From assembly GCF_016522075.1 (NCBI RefSeq), contig NZ_JAEHFW010000001.1, positions 434,001-498,000 on the forward strand: a DNA stretch of 64,000 nucleotides, in the 5' to 3' direction. Under the pieces are notes generated by a model. That model was given only the letters and a program-made list of their open reading frames with translations, was not told the origin of the DNA and searched no databases. The position numbers and the translations under genes were made by a program. This DNA comes from Mucilaginibacter segetis (lineage in GTDB: Bacteria; Bacteroidota; Bacteroidia; Sphingobacteriales; Sphingobacteriaceae). This document shows positions 9,422 to 16,947 of this stretch, piece by piece (position 1 is the stretch's first letter; the number at the start of each line of letters is the position of its first letter).

Positions 9422-9994
9422 ATGCCTGCTATACATATCGAAGATAAAATTTATTCAAAAATTTCTGCTGAGCAAATTAAAGGGAACAATCTCACCTACG
9501 AAAATTGCAAGTTTACAGGCTGTGATTTCGCCGGTAATTACTTGGATAGTATTGTGTTTATAGATTGTGTATTCGAAGATTGTAATCTTGCCTTGGCAAG
9601 CGTTGCAAATACTGGTTTCCAAAATATCAATTTCACACATTGCAAGTTAAGCGGAGTAAACTTTAGTAAAAGCCGCGATTTTTTATTCGAAATAAATTTT
9701 GATCACTGCATATTGGACAACGCTATTTTTTACCGAAAGAAAAACAAAAGCGCTAAGTTCAGCGATTGTTCTATGGTGGAAACAGACCTTACTGAAGCCG
9801 ATCTGGCAAGTGCGAAATTTGTAAATTGTAATTTACACCGAGCGTTTTTTAATAATACTATATTAAAAGGTGCTGATCTCAGGACATCTTTTAATTTTAA
9901 TATCGACCCGGATATTAATCATATCAAAAAAGCCTGTTTTTCCTTAAATGGACTTCCGGGCTTATTAAGTAAATATGATATTAAGGTGGAATAA
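9422..9994 (+). CDS. Pentapeptide repeat protein
   Basis: A 190-residue protein with repeated A(D/N)LxX-type pentapeptides, for example NCKFTGCDFAGNYLDSIVF, CVFEDCNLALASV, HCKLSGVNFSK, CSMVETDLTEADLASAKFVN and CNLHRAFFNNTILKGADLR. Such repeats fold into a right-handed quadrilateral beta helix. Some family members (Qnr, MfpA) protect DNA gyrase by mimicking DNA; others have no known function. Many repeats begin with Cys here, as in Qnr-like proteins, but length (190) is shorter than typical Qnr (about 218), so I do not claim quinolone protection. It is divergent from the radical SAM gene. Confidence 0.85.
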   Translation: MPAIHIEDKIYSKISAEQIKGNNLTYENCKFTGCDFAGNYLDSIVFIDCVFEDCNLALASVANTGFQNINFTHCKLSGVNFSKSRDFLFEINFDHCILDNAIFYRKKNKSAKFSDCSMVETDLTEADLASAKFVNCNLHRAFFNNTILKGADLRTSFNFNIDPDINHIKKACFSLNGLPGLLSKYDIKVE

Positions 9995-10186
9995 AAAGCA
10001 CGTATTTCTATCGCTTTAAAATCTTTTGTCATTAGTAGTGAGGTGTTTATAATATTATCGTTAACAGCAAAGTAAACTCAAAATAAGAGCTGGTCATATT
10101 TATTAAATCTTTAAATAAATTTATTAATTAATAATTACACATTAGGCACGACTATTGCATTTATCTGATTATCAAAATTAGAATTA

Positions 10187-10420
10187 ATGAGACACCTGTT
10201 AGCTGAAATATTTCATCTGTTTATTATTTTTATGATCATAGCGTTTGTTGTGGGGGGTATATTAGCCATAACAGGAACCTTTGATCATTGGGGATCACGT
10301 TATATTTTAAAACGCCGCCGCCGCCGTTTATTAAGAAATCAAAATAAAAATAAGCGACCGTATGTATTTAATACCAAAAACCTTTACAATAACAAATTAG
10401 AGGGTAAGCCATTAACTTAG
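10187..10420 (+). CDS. Small membrane protein with Arg-rich cytoplasmic tail
   Basis: A 77-residue protein of unknown function. Residues about 8-30 form one strongly hydrophobic segment (LFIIFMIIAFVVGGILAI). It is followed by a cluster of basic residues (LKRRRRRLLRNQNKNK), so the positive-inside rule puts the C-terminus in the cytoplasm. It starts with ATG and is flanked by about 190 and 105 bases without other genes. Coding is supported by the clear membrane topology and the unbroken frame, but I recognise no family. Confidence 0.6.
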   Translation: MRHLLAEIFHLFIIFMIIAFVVGGILAITGTFDHWGSRYILKRRRRRLLRNQNKNKRPYVFNTKNLYNNKLEGKPLT

Positions 10421-10525
10421 TACCAAACACAAAGCACATTTATGAGTTTATACAAACGGTAATGTCGCATATTAAACTAAACATGCGTAACCTTATCTAT
10501 ATATTATATACTTATAAATATCCTT

Positions 10526-11209
10526 ATGAAAAAATTATTCGTTATTGCCGCGTTAATTACCTTATCGTGTGGAGCTTTTGCTCAAAATGTTGATCTGCGT
10601 CGTAAAATTGAAGTTACCGGGATAGCTGAAAAAGAAGTTACTCCCGATATAATTGATGTTACCATTTCTTTAAAAGAATATATGAGTGGTAAAACTAAAG
10701 TTACCATCAGTCAGTTAGAGCAGCAATTGGAGAAAGCCGTTGATGCCGCCGGAATTGCAAAAGAAGACTTCACAGTAAATGATCTTTCTTCATGGAATTA
10801 TGCTACAGAAAAAAAGAAAGATCCTGATTTTTTAGCAAGTAAACAATATGGTATCCGTTTTCACGATCTGAATAAATATAATCAGATTTTAAGTAAGCTG
10901 GATCCTAAAGGGATACAGTCTACCAATATCAGTAGTTATGATTATTCAAAAATAAATGATCTTAAAAACGAATTGAAATTGAAAGCTTTACTGTCGGCAA
11001 AAGAAAAGGCCACCTTTTTGTTAAATGGGATTGGCGAAAAATTAGGACAACCGATTAGTATCATCGAAAATGATAATAGTAGCTTTCCTTCCCCGCGTCC
11101 GGTCATGTACATGGCTAAAAGTGCCGATGCAGGTACTCCGGAATCAGATATTGATTTTAGAAAAATAAAATTAAGCTTTACTATCCAGGCCATTTTTGAA
11201 ATAAAATAG
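10526..11209 (+). CDS. SIMPL domain (DUF541) periplasmic protein
   Basis: A 227-residue protein with a signal peptide (MKKLFVIAALITLSCGAFAQ). The mature part begins with IEVTGIAEKEVTPDIIDVTI, the classic opening of the SIMPL/DUF541 domain (V-x-G-x-A-x-x-x-V-x-P-D), and ends with IKLSFTIQAIFEIK, the matching closing strand. Family members include E. coli YggE, linked to oxidative-stress tolerance, and BP26; the molecular role is unclear. It is probably transcribed alone, with a terminator 23 bases after the stop. Confidence 0.85.
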   Translation: MKKLFVIAALITLSCGAFAQNVDLRRKIEVTGIAEKEVTPDIIDVTISLKEYMSGKTKVTISQLEQQLEKAVDAAGIAKEDFTVNDLSSWNYATEKKKDPDFLASKQYGIRFHDLNKYNQILSKLDPKGIQSTNISSYDYSKINDLKNELKLKALLSAKEKATFLLNGIGEKLGQPISIIENDNSSFPSPRPVMYMAKSADAGTPESDIDFRKIKLSFTIQAIFEIK

Positions 11210-11231
11210 AACTAAAGTAAATTTTTTTAAT

Positions 11232-11261
11232 AGCAGGTTTAGTTATAGGCCTGCTTTTTTT
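11232..11261 (+). terminator. Intrinsic terminator after SIMPL gene
   Basis: AGCAGGTTT and AGGCCTGCT pair (two G-U pairs) around AGTTAT, followed by a run of T residues. Confidence 0.75.
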
Positions 11262-11383
11262 ATTTTATCATTTTTGATATAAACTAATTCATTAACAAGT
11301 TGATAAATCGGAAAATTGCTACAAACAGGCTTGATAATGTAAAAGTTACATTTTAACTTTACGTTTCCCTAATTCGTTTGAGC

Positions 11384-11794
11384 ATGATCCTTAACCGTTC
11401 TAAAAAAGTGCTTTTGGTAGCTCCAAAAGCTTTTCCGGATAAATTATTGGCAGGTTATTCCAACGTGAAACATACACAGGCTATAAACAAGATATTCCCG
11501 TCGATACATGAGGTAAAGCCCGATGTGATTTTATTTGATTATGCGCATATGGGTACTTATATGGAGACTGTTTTGCGCAGGCTACAAACTAACTCTTTTT
11601 ATAAGAACATTAAAATATGCTGTTACAAAAATGCTTCTAATGAGAAAACCGATAGTTTCTTAAAAATATTAGGAGTTAAGTATTTTATTTACAAAGAGGA
11701 TCTGCAAGACGAGTCAAATAGTAAAACAGGTACAAGTACCATTAATAACGTGTTAGGTAATCCCATCTTAAACCTAATGTCCCAATTTAGCTAA
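11384..11794 (+). CDS. Degenerate receiver-like protein, unknown function
   Basis: About 136 residues. The alternation of strands and helices looks like a response-regulator receiver: a first strand KKVLLVAP, a strand ending in an Asp at VILFDYAHMG (the place of the phospho-acceptor), NIKICCYKN for the fourth strand and VKYFIYKEDL for the fifth. However, the paired acidic residues that normally follow the first strand are absent (VAPKAF), so metal binding and phosphorylation are doubtful. No output domain follows. ATG 11384 is preferred to a TTG two codons earlier. The assignment as receiver-like is inference from pattern, not from strong sequence identity. Confidence 0.55.
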   Translation: MILNRSKKVLLVAPKAFPDKLLAGYSNVKHTQAINKIFPSIHEVKPDVILFDYAHMGTYMETVLRRLQTNSFYKNIKICCYKNASNEKTDSFLKILGVKYFIYKEDLQDESNSKTGTSTINNVLGNPILNLMSQFS

Positions 11795-11836
11795 CTGATA
11801 TTTACTGTTGCTGGATAGTAATAAACTAATATACTT

Positions 11837-12220
11837 ATGGAAAAATTAAAAGTCATTCCGGAAGGTTATCAGGCTGTAATGCCTTATCTGATTTTAAAAG
11901 ATGCCGGGTCATTTATAGATTTCATGAAAGAGGTTTTTGGAGCAGAGTTGAAGATTAAACACATGCGCGACGAAAAATTAATTATGCATGCAGAACTTGA
12001 TATAAATGGCAGTATAATTATGTTAGCGGATAGTACAGATACCTATAAGCCTCAAAATTCAGGAATGTTCATATACGTAGATGATTGTGACAGTACCTAT
12101 AAAAAAGCCATCAACAGCGGAGCAAAAAGCATTTTTGAACCAGCTGACCAAAGCTACGGTCGTAGTGGAGGTGTATCTGATCCGGCTGGAAATACCTGGT
12201 GGATCACGAGCGCTTCTTAA
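11837..12220 (+). CDS. VOC superfamily protein (glyoxalase/PhnB-like)
   Basis: A 127-residue protein. The N-terminus VIPEGYQAVMPYLILKDAGSFIDFMKEVFGAE is typical of PhnB/YdcE-like members of the vicinal oxygen chelate superfamily, and MHAELDINGSIIMLADS supplies the second beta-alpha-beta-beta-beta element. SYGRSGGVSDPAGNTWWIT is the usual C-terminal signature (G-R-x-G-x-x-x-DP-x-G-x-x-W). Members bind a metal and act as isomerases, dioxygenases or resistance proteins; the substrate cannot be read from the sequence. The gene follows the receiver-like gene by 42 bases. Confidence 0.85.
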   Translation: MEKLKVIPEGYQAVMPYLILKDAGSFIDFMKEVFGAELKIKHMRDEKLIMHAELDINGSIIMLADSTDTYKPQNSGMFIYVDDCDSTYKKAINSGAKSIFEPADQSYGRSGGVSDPAGNTWWITSAS

Positions 12221-12347
12221 CAGAAAGTTAGCATGTTACTATTCCTTTATAAATCATTTTACACAGGTTTAACACTTTTACGATAAATAGCTGTTAAACT
12301 TGCAAACCGAATACATACATTAAGCTTCGGCTAATTTTATTCAATAA

Positions 12348-13478
12348 ATGAAAATCGGAATAGTTTGTTACCCTACCTTTGGTGGTAGCGGGGTTGTTGC
12401 TACGGAACTGGGCAAGGCCCTTGCAGATAGAGGACACCAGGTACATTTTGTAACCTATAATCAACCCGCAAGGTTAGATTTTTTTTCGGAAAATCTTTTT
12501 TACCATGAAGTATCCGTATCCAAATATCCTTTATTTGACTATCCGCCTTATGAGTTGGCTTTGGCCAGCCGTTTAGTTGATGTGGTACGGTTTGAAAAAC
12601 TGGACGTATTACATGTTCATTATGCTATCCCACACGCGTCAGCTGCTTTTATGGCCAAACAGATATTGGCTACGTACGGAATATTTATACCCGTGGTTAC
12701 TACTTTGCATGGTACCGATATTACCCTGGTAGGTAAAGATAGAACTTATAAACCCGTAGTTACATTTTCTATAAATCAGTCTGATGGGGTTACTGCCGTT
12801 TCTGAACATCTGAAACAGGACACCTACAACTTTTTTGATATTAAAAAAGACATCCGCGTAATACCAAATTTTATTGACCTGCAACGGTTTAATTTAAAAC
12901 CAAAAGATCATTTCAAAAAAGCGATAGCTCCAAATGGAGAGAGGGTATTGGTGCATACTTCTAACTTCAGAAAAGTAAAAAGAACAGAAGATGTCATTAA
13001 AATTTTTGCCAAAGTAGTAGAAAAGATACCGGCTAAATTACTAATGGTAGGTGATGGAGGTGAGCGTATAGTTTGCGAGCAGCTAAGCAGGGATTTGGGT
13101 ATTGATGAACATGTACGTTTTTTAGGAAAACAGGATGCCATTGAGGAGATACTTTCAGTCTCCGACTTGTTTTTAATGCCTTCACAGTCCGAAAGTTTTG
13201 GTTTGGCTGCTTTAGAGGCTATGGCGTGTAAGGTGCCGGTAATTAGTACTAATGCGGGAGGATTGCCGGAACTTAATATAGAAGGCGTTACCGGTTTTTT
13301 AAAAGATATAGGCGATATTGAAGGCATGGCCGAACGATCTGTATATATCCTTGAAGATGAGCAGCGGCTTGAACAATTTAAAGAAAATGCTTTGGCACAT
13401 GCTAAAAAGTTTGAACTGGCTAATATATTACCGGAGTATGAAAACTATTATAACGAGATTGTTGAGCTCAGTAAATAA
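12348..13478 (+). CDS. bshA: N-acetyl-alpha-D-glucosaminyl L-malate synthase
   Basis: BshA transfers GlcNAc from UDP-GlcNAc to L-malate, the first step of bacillithiol synthesis, in the cytoplasm. The 376-residue length is normal. The opening MKIGIVCYPTFGGSGVVATE is the BshA signature; next come TTLHGTDITLVG and VIPNFIDLQRF. The GT-B retaining glycosyltransferase E-x7-E region is SESFGLAALEAMACKVPVI near residue 280. bshB and bshC are not in the window. Bacillithiol is known in Bacteroidota as well as Firmicutes. It is flanked by unrelated genes and probably has its own promoter in the 127-base upstream gap. Confidence 0.93.
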   Translation: MKIGIVCYPTFGGSGVVATELGKALADRGHQVHFVTYNQPARLDFFSENLFYHEVSVSKYPLFDYPPYELALASRLVDVVRFEKLDVLHVHYAIPHASAAFMAKQILATYGIFIPVVTTLHGTDITLVGKDRTYKPVVTFSINQSDGVTAVSEHLKQDTYNFFDIKKDIRVIPNFIDLQRFNLKPKDHFKKAIAPNGERVLVHTSNFRKVKRTEDVIKIFAKVVEKIPAKLLMVGDGGERIVCEQLSRDLGIDEHVRFLGKQDAIEEILSVSDLFLMPSQSESFGLAALEAMACKVPVISTNAGGLPELNIEGVTGFLKDIGDIEGMAERSVYILEDEQRLEQFKENALAHAKKFELANILPEYENYYNEIVELSK

Positions 13479-13540
13479 TATATAACCTTTTGGCAGGATT
13501 TATGTTAATACAGCAAATAGTATATTAATATAAATCAACC

Positions 13541-14035
13541 ATGAAAAAAATATTTCAAACATCACTTGCAATTTTAGCCCTTACATTTGTTTTTTCTGCA
13601 TGCTCTTCAACAAAAAATACGATGTCGTCATCTTCGGCTGCAAAAGTGTCACGCGGTAGTTTCGTGGGCACCTGGACAATTACTAATGTTACCTATGACG
13701 GGCTGGTATCAAATGCTGTACAAAATGTATTCGATCAGGCAGCTCCTAATGATTTTATAGGCAGCACCTGGAAATTAACTAATAGTGGTAACGGTATTTA
13801 CACGCTAACTAACGGCACTTCGCAAACAATATTTTGGTCGGTATATAACGATGGGGGCATGGGCACACAGTTTCAGTTTAAGAAATTATACGAAGGTGAT
13901 AAAGCAAAGAATGTAGAAGAGGGTTACCGTTTAAACATAAGCAGTATAAATGACAATACTATGGTTTTAAAGTCGCCCGTATCAATAGGCAATAATACAG
14001 GGTATGTTGTATATTCATTTACCAAAGCACAGTAA
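13541..14035 (+). CDS. Lipoprotein, lipocalin-like, unknown function
   Basis: A 164-residue protein with a lipoprotein signal: MKKIFQTSLAILALTFVFSA followed by the lipobox Cys at residue 21 and CSSTKN. The mature part begins SFVGTWTITNVTYDG and continues with alternating strands (GSTWKLTNSGNGIYTLTNG, YVVYSFTKAQ), a pattern common in small Bacteroidota lipocalin-like lipoproteins. The ligand is unknown. It follows bshA by 62 bases and is followed by an inverted repeat, so it may be the last gene of a short bshA transcript. Confidence 0.75.
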   Translation: MKKIFQTSLAILALTFVFSACSSTKNTMSSSSAAKVSRGSFVGTWTITNVTYDGLVSNAVQNVFDQAAPNDFIGSTWKLTNSGNGIYTLTNGTSQTIFWSVYNDGGMGTQFQFKKLYEGDKAKNVEEGYRLNISSINDNTMVLKSPVSIGNNTGYVVYSFTKAQ

Positions 14036-14060
14036 AACAAACATATAATATTAAAATAAT

Positions 14061-14085
14061 AGGCTGTCTCCAAAAGAGGCAGCCT
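14061..14085 (+). terminator. Probable terminator hairpin after lipoprotein gene
   Basis: AGGCTGTCTC and GAGGCAGCCT form a 10-bp stem (one G-U pair) with a CAAAA loop. Only a short, interrupted T-run follows (TTTGCTGTTTTA), so termination may be partial. Confidence 0.6.
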
Positions 14086-14112
14086 TTGCTGTTTTATGTA
14101 TATTTAACCCCA

Positions 14113-15111
14113 ATGGAAAATGTTCCTTTTTTGCAAGCGATTTCGATAAGCAAGTTATATACGGGTGATATATCATCCGGAGTTAAAAATATTGATCTTA
14201 ACATTAAATCCGGCATAATCACGGCCATTATCGGGCAGAGCGGAAGTGGTAAAAGTACTTTATTACGTTTGCTGTATGGGCTGCTATCACCAGACGAAGG
14301 TACTGTTCAATTTAACGGGGAGCGCATTTGGGGCCCTGAAGAAAAGCTGATCCCCGGCCATGATGAAATGAAAATGGTTACCCAGCATACAGATGACCTT
14401 AATTTATATGCCCGTGTTTGGGATAATGTAGCTGTTATGCTGCCTAATACCAATGTGAAAATTAAAGAGGAGAAAACCGATCTTATTTTAACTCAGCTTA
14501 ATATGCAACATCTTGCAAAAAAACGGGTGGCAGATTTAAGCGGTGGAGAAAAGCAGCGTGTAGCTATTGCCCGTGCTATTATAACTCAACCTAAGATTTT
14601 GTTGCTTGACGAACCCTTTAACCAGGTAGATGCATCTTTTAGAGAGGGCCTACAACATGATATCCGCGAGATAGTTAAGCAAACGGGACTTACAGTAATT
14701 ATGGTGTCGCATGACCCTGCGGAAGTATTATCTATGGCCGATGAGTTACTTGTTTTGCAGGACGGGGAAATTACAGAAGCAGGTCATCCCAAATTAGTGT
14801 ATCAAACCCCTAAGCAATTATATACCGCAAGCTTGTTAGCAAATTGCAATATATTAAGTGCTGAAGAAGCGCTGCTTTGCGGAATTACTACCCATAAAGA
14901 AACCGTAGTTATTTATCCGGAATGGATACGAATAAACCCTGCCTTAAAAACTAACAATTGGGTTATCAGCCAAATATTATTCAAAGGCTTTTATGAAGAC
15001 ATCATACTTGAGAACAGGGATGTAATATTAAGAATTATAAACTACGAAAATGACAAATATAAAGCAGGTGATGAGGTAGCTTTAGAAATAAAACGCTGGC
15101 TGGAGTATTAG
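14113..15111 (+). CDS. ABC transporter ATP-binding protein, stand-alone
   Basis: About 332 residues. Walker A is GQSGSGKST (residues 41-49), the ABC signature is LSGGEKQRVAIARA (about 141), Walker B is ILLLDEPF (about 162) and the switch His is in MVSHDPAEVL (about 198). The C-terminal 100 residues look like a degenerate TOBE-type extension, as in PotA/CysA-like importers. No permease or binding-protein gene is adjacent, so the transported substrate is unknown. I chose ATG 14113; a TTG at 14086 would overlap the preceding hairpin. A hairpin shared with the convergent kinase gene follows the stop. Confidence 0.88.
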   Translation: MENVPFLQAISISKLYTGDISSGVKNIDLNIKSGIITAIIGQSGSGKSTLLRLLYGLLSPDEGTVQFNGERIWGPEEKLIPGHDEMKMVTQHTDDLNLYARVWDNVAVMLPNTNVKIKEEKTDLILTQLNMQHLAKKRVADLSGGEKQRVAIARAIITQPKILLLDEPFNQVDASFREGLQHDIREIVKQTGLTVIMVSHDPAEVLSMADELLVLQDGEITEAGHPKLVYQTPKQLYTASLLANCNILSAEEALLCGITTHKETVVIYPEWIRINPALKTNNWVISQILFKGFYEDIILENRDVILRIINYENDKYKAGDEVALEIKRWLEY

Positions 15112-15114
15112 AAA

Positions 15115-15148
15115 AAGCGGTCACCTATTTTAAAACAGATGACCGCTT
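15115..15148. terminator. Bidirectional hairpin between convergent genes
   Basis: AAGCGGTCA and TGACCGCTT are a perfect 9-bp inverted repeat between the ABC ATPase stop and the end of the convergent kinase gene. T-rich flanks exist on both strands, so it may stop transcription from both sides. Confidence 0.6.
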
Positions 15149-15158
15149 ACCTGATTAT

Positions 15159-16073
15159 TTATATTTCAAACGCTGAAAGACGCACAAATTGCTGAATTCT
15201 AGCTGATACTTCTTCTTCTGATAAATTTCTGATCTTTTCTGTACCGAATTTTTCCACACAAAAAGAAGCAAGTGCAGACCCGAAAATTATAGCATTTTTC
15301 ATGTTATTAAAATTTACAGTGCCAACTTTTGCCATATAGCCTATAAAGCCGCCGGCAAAAGTATCGCCAGCCCCCGTAGGATCAAAAACTTCCGCAAGCG
15401 GCAGGGCCGGTGCCGAAAAAATATGATCTTCATGAAATAATAATGCTCCGTGTTCACCTTTTTTTATGATCAGGTATTTAGGCCCCATAGTGAGTATTTT
15501 ATTAGCAGCTTTTACAAGCGAATACTCGCCCGATAGCTGGCGTGCTTCAGCATCATTGATAGTTAATACATCAACCATTTTTATCGTTTCCAGCAAATCG
15601 TCCATCGCAATATCCATCCAAAAGTTCATGGTGTCCATTACAATAAGCTTGGGGCGCTTTTTAAGCCGGTTTATTACGGTTTGCTGAACCTGAGGCGTAA
15701 GATTGCCCAACATCAGGTATTCGCAATCCTGATAGCTTTCAGGGATAATAGGATCAAAATCTCCTAATACATTTAATTCTGTCACCAAAGTATCGCGGCT
15801 GTTCATGTCGTTATGATACTTGCCACTCCAGAAAAAGGATTTTTCGCCTTTTTTTATTTGTAAGCCTTCGGTATTAATATGGTGTTTATTAAGGTCAGCA
15901 ATTTCCTCCTGAGGGAAATCATCACCAACAACCGCCACTATTTTTACCTTGTTATAAAAGTAAGAAGCAGCCAAACTCGCGTAAGTTGCGGCCCCTCCAA
16001 CAATTTTATCTGTTTTACCAAAAGGTGTTTCAATTGCGTCAAACGCCACAGTACCAATAACAACCAAACTCAT
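15159..16073 (-). CDS. PfkB family carbohydrate/nucleoside kinase
   Basis: About 304 residues from ATG 16073 (MSLVVIGTVAFDAIETPFGK); the longer frame upstream to 16142 has no family similarity and lies over the tRNA promoter. The PfkB signatures are GGAATYASLAAS near residue 30 and DPTGAGDTFAGGFIGY near residue 232, where the Asp of GAGD is the catalytic base. Members phosphorylate sugars or nucleosides such as ribose, fructose or adenosine; the exact substrate is not readable here. The gene is divergent from tRNA-Asn and convergent with the ABC ATPase, so it is monocistronic. Confidence 0.88.
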   Translation of the reverse strand: MSLVVIGTVAFDAIETPFGKTDKIVGGAATYASLAASYFYNKVKIVAVVGDDFPQEEIADLNKHHINTEGLQIKKGEKSFFWSGKYHNDMNSRDTLVTELNVLGDFDPIIPESYQDCEYLMLGNLTPQVQQTVINRLKKRPKLIVMDTMNFWMDIAMDDLLETIKMVDVLTINDAEARQLSGEYSLVKAANKILTMGPKYLIIKKGEHGALLFHEDHIFSAPALPLAEVFDPTGAGDTFAGGFIGYMAKVGTVNFNNMKNAIIFGSALASFCVEKFGTEKIRNLSEEEVSARIQQFVRLSAFEI

Positions 16074-16106
16074 GTAAAATATTTTTAATTTTTTTTTGTA
16101 CAAATA

Positions 16107-16137
16107 TTGTGAAATTACATCAGAAATCATACTTTTG
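16107..16137 (+). promoter_or_regulatory. Bacteroidota-type promoter of tRNA-Asn
   Basis: A TTG at 16107-16109 and TACTTTTG at 16130-16137 are separated by 20 bases. This fits the Bacteroidota sigma consensus (TTG, then TAnnTTTG) and lies 23 bases before the tRNA. Confidence 0.65.
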
Positions 16138-16160
16138 CACACTCCAAACCGGAAAATGAT

Positions 16161-16234
16161 TCCTGAGTAGCTCAGCCGGTTAGAGCATCTGACTGTTAAT
16201 CAGAGGGTCGCTGGTTCGAGCCCAGCCTCAGGAG
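16161..16234 (+). tRNA. tRNA-Asn (anticodon GTT)
   Basis: A 74-base cloverleaf. The acceptor arms are TCCTGAG and CTCAGGA, the anticodon loop CTGTTAA sits on the TCTGA/TCAGA stem, and the T arm is GCTGG-TTCGAGC-CCAGC. No CCA is encoded. A terminator hairpin follows at once. Confidence 0.95.
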
Positions 16235-16240
16235 CGAAAA

Positions 16241-16275
16241 AGCCTTTCAGCATACGTTGAAAGGCTTTTTGTTTT
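16241..16275 (+). terminator. Terminator of tRNA-Asn
   Basis: AGCCTTTCA and TGAAAGGCT form a perfect 9-bp stem with an 8-base loop, followed by TTTTTGTTTTT. It begins 6 bases after the tRNA. Confidence 0.85.
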
Positions 16276-16321
16276 TAAGCCAGTTTCAAAGAATGCTTTG
16301 AACTTATAGGATTAAGACATT

Positions 16322-16343
16322 TGTTAGTACACTGTTAGTACAG
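16322..16343 (+). repeat. Two 11-bp direct repeats between tRNA-Asn and the integrase stub
   Basis: TGTTAGTACAC and TGTTAGTACAG lie head to tail, 10 of 11 bases alike, one helical turn apart. The position between a tRNA gene and an integrase-like reading frame suggests old recombination or arm-type protein-binding sites; this is inference. Confidence 0.5.
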
Positions 16344-16368
16344 CGGTCAACCGTAACCAACACACGTT

Positions 16369-16716
16369 ATGGTTTATTTAAAATTCGTTCTTAACGACAA
16401 ACGAACAAAGAAAGACTATATTTATCCTATCGTAATAAGGATTACCTACAATAGAATAATCAACATGTTGCTTAACTCTTTAAAGGGTGAGATAGCTCAC
16501 ATGAACAACCTAAGCAACGAGTTTTATAGAAGCTTCAAAGTTGATACAGTATTGGTTGATGGATTCCACATGCCTTATTACATTGAGTTCATAGAAGCCG
16601 ATCAAAGCCATATCTGGCTGAAACCTGCAAAGGAAGCGGTTCCTAAGTTTGATAAACGGTTTGAACCATTAAGGACAGCCCAGACTATCAATGGTACTCA
16701 AGGTAGTTTGTTTTGA
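16369..16716 (+). pseudogene. Integrase N-terminal stub fused to an unrelated tail
   Basis: A 115-residue frame directly downstream of tRNA-Asn. Residues 1-29 (MVYLKFVLNDKRTKKD, then YPIVIRITYNR) look like the arm-binding N-terminus of Bacteroidota tyrosine integrases. After that the similarity stops: no core-binding or catalytic domain follows, and residues 30-115 (such as VDTVLVDGFHMPYYIEF and FDKRFEPLRTAQTING) belong to something I do not recognise. The simplest reading is a deletion that joined an integrase start to the end of another gene after loss of an element inserted at tRNA-Asn. It could still be a translated small protein. No functional integrase is implied. Confidence 0.5.
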
Positions 16717-16947
16717 CAAGCTACCTTATTTTAAATATATTAGACTATATTATTATGACCAGTAAGCTAACCCAAGCCGATAAAGGAAATTTTAGGATAA
16801 GGGTTTACCTTGTAACTTAAAAAGATTTAATTAGAGCTTAGATAGCCGGAGTTATCGTGATTTTAACCGTACAAAATATACATTAATATTTGGCAAACAA
16901 AAGAGACTGTTCAGTTGGAAACAGTTTAACAAAATAGCTTCAAGTAA

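Noticed and set aside
9422..9994. Qnr-type quinolone resistance protein
   Set aside because: Shares pentapeptide repeats but is shorter and lacks clear Qnr loops; only the repeat family is supported.
12908..13327. 139-codon minus-strand frame inside bshA
   Set aside because: Antisense shadow with Ser/Lys/Pro-rich sequence and no motif.
16754..16819. 21-codon frame after the integrase stub
   Set aside because: Too short, no ribosome site and no similarity; probably decayed DNA.
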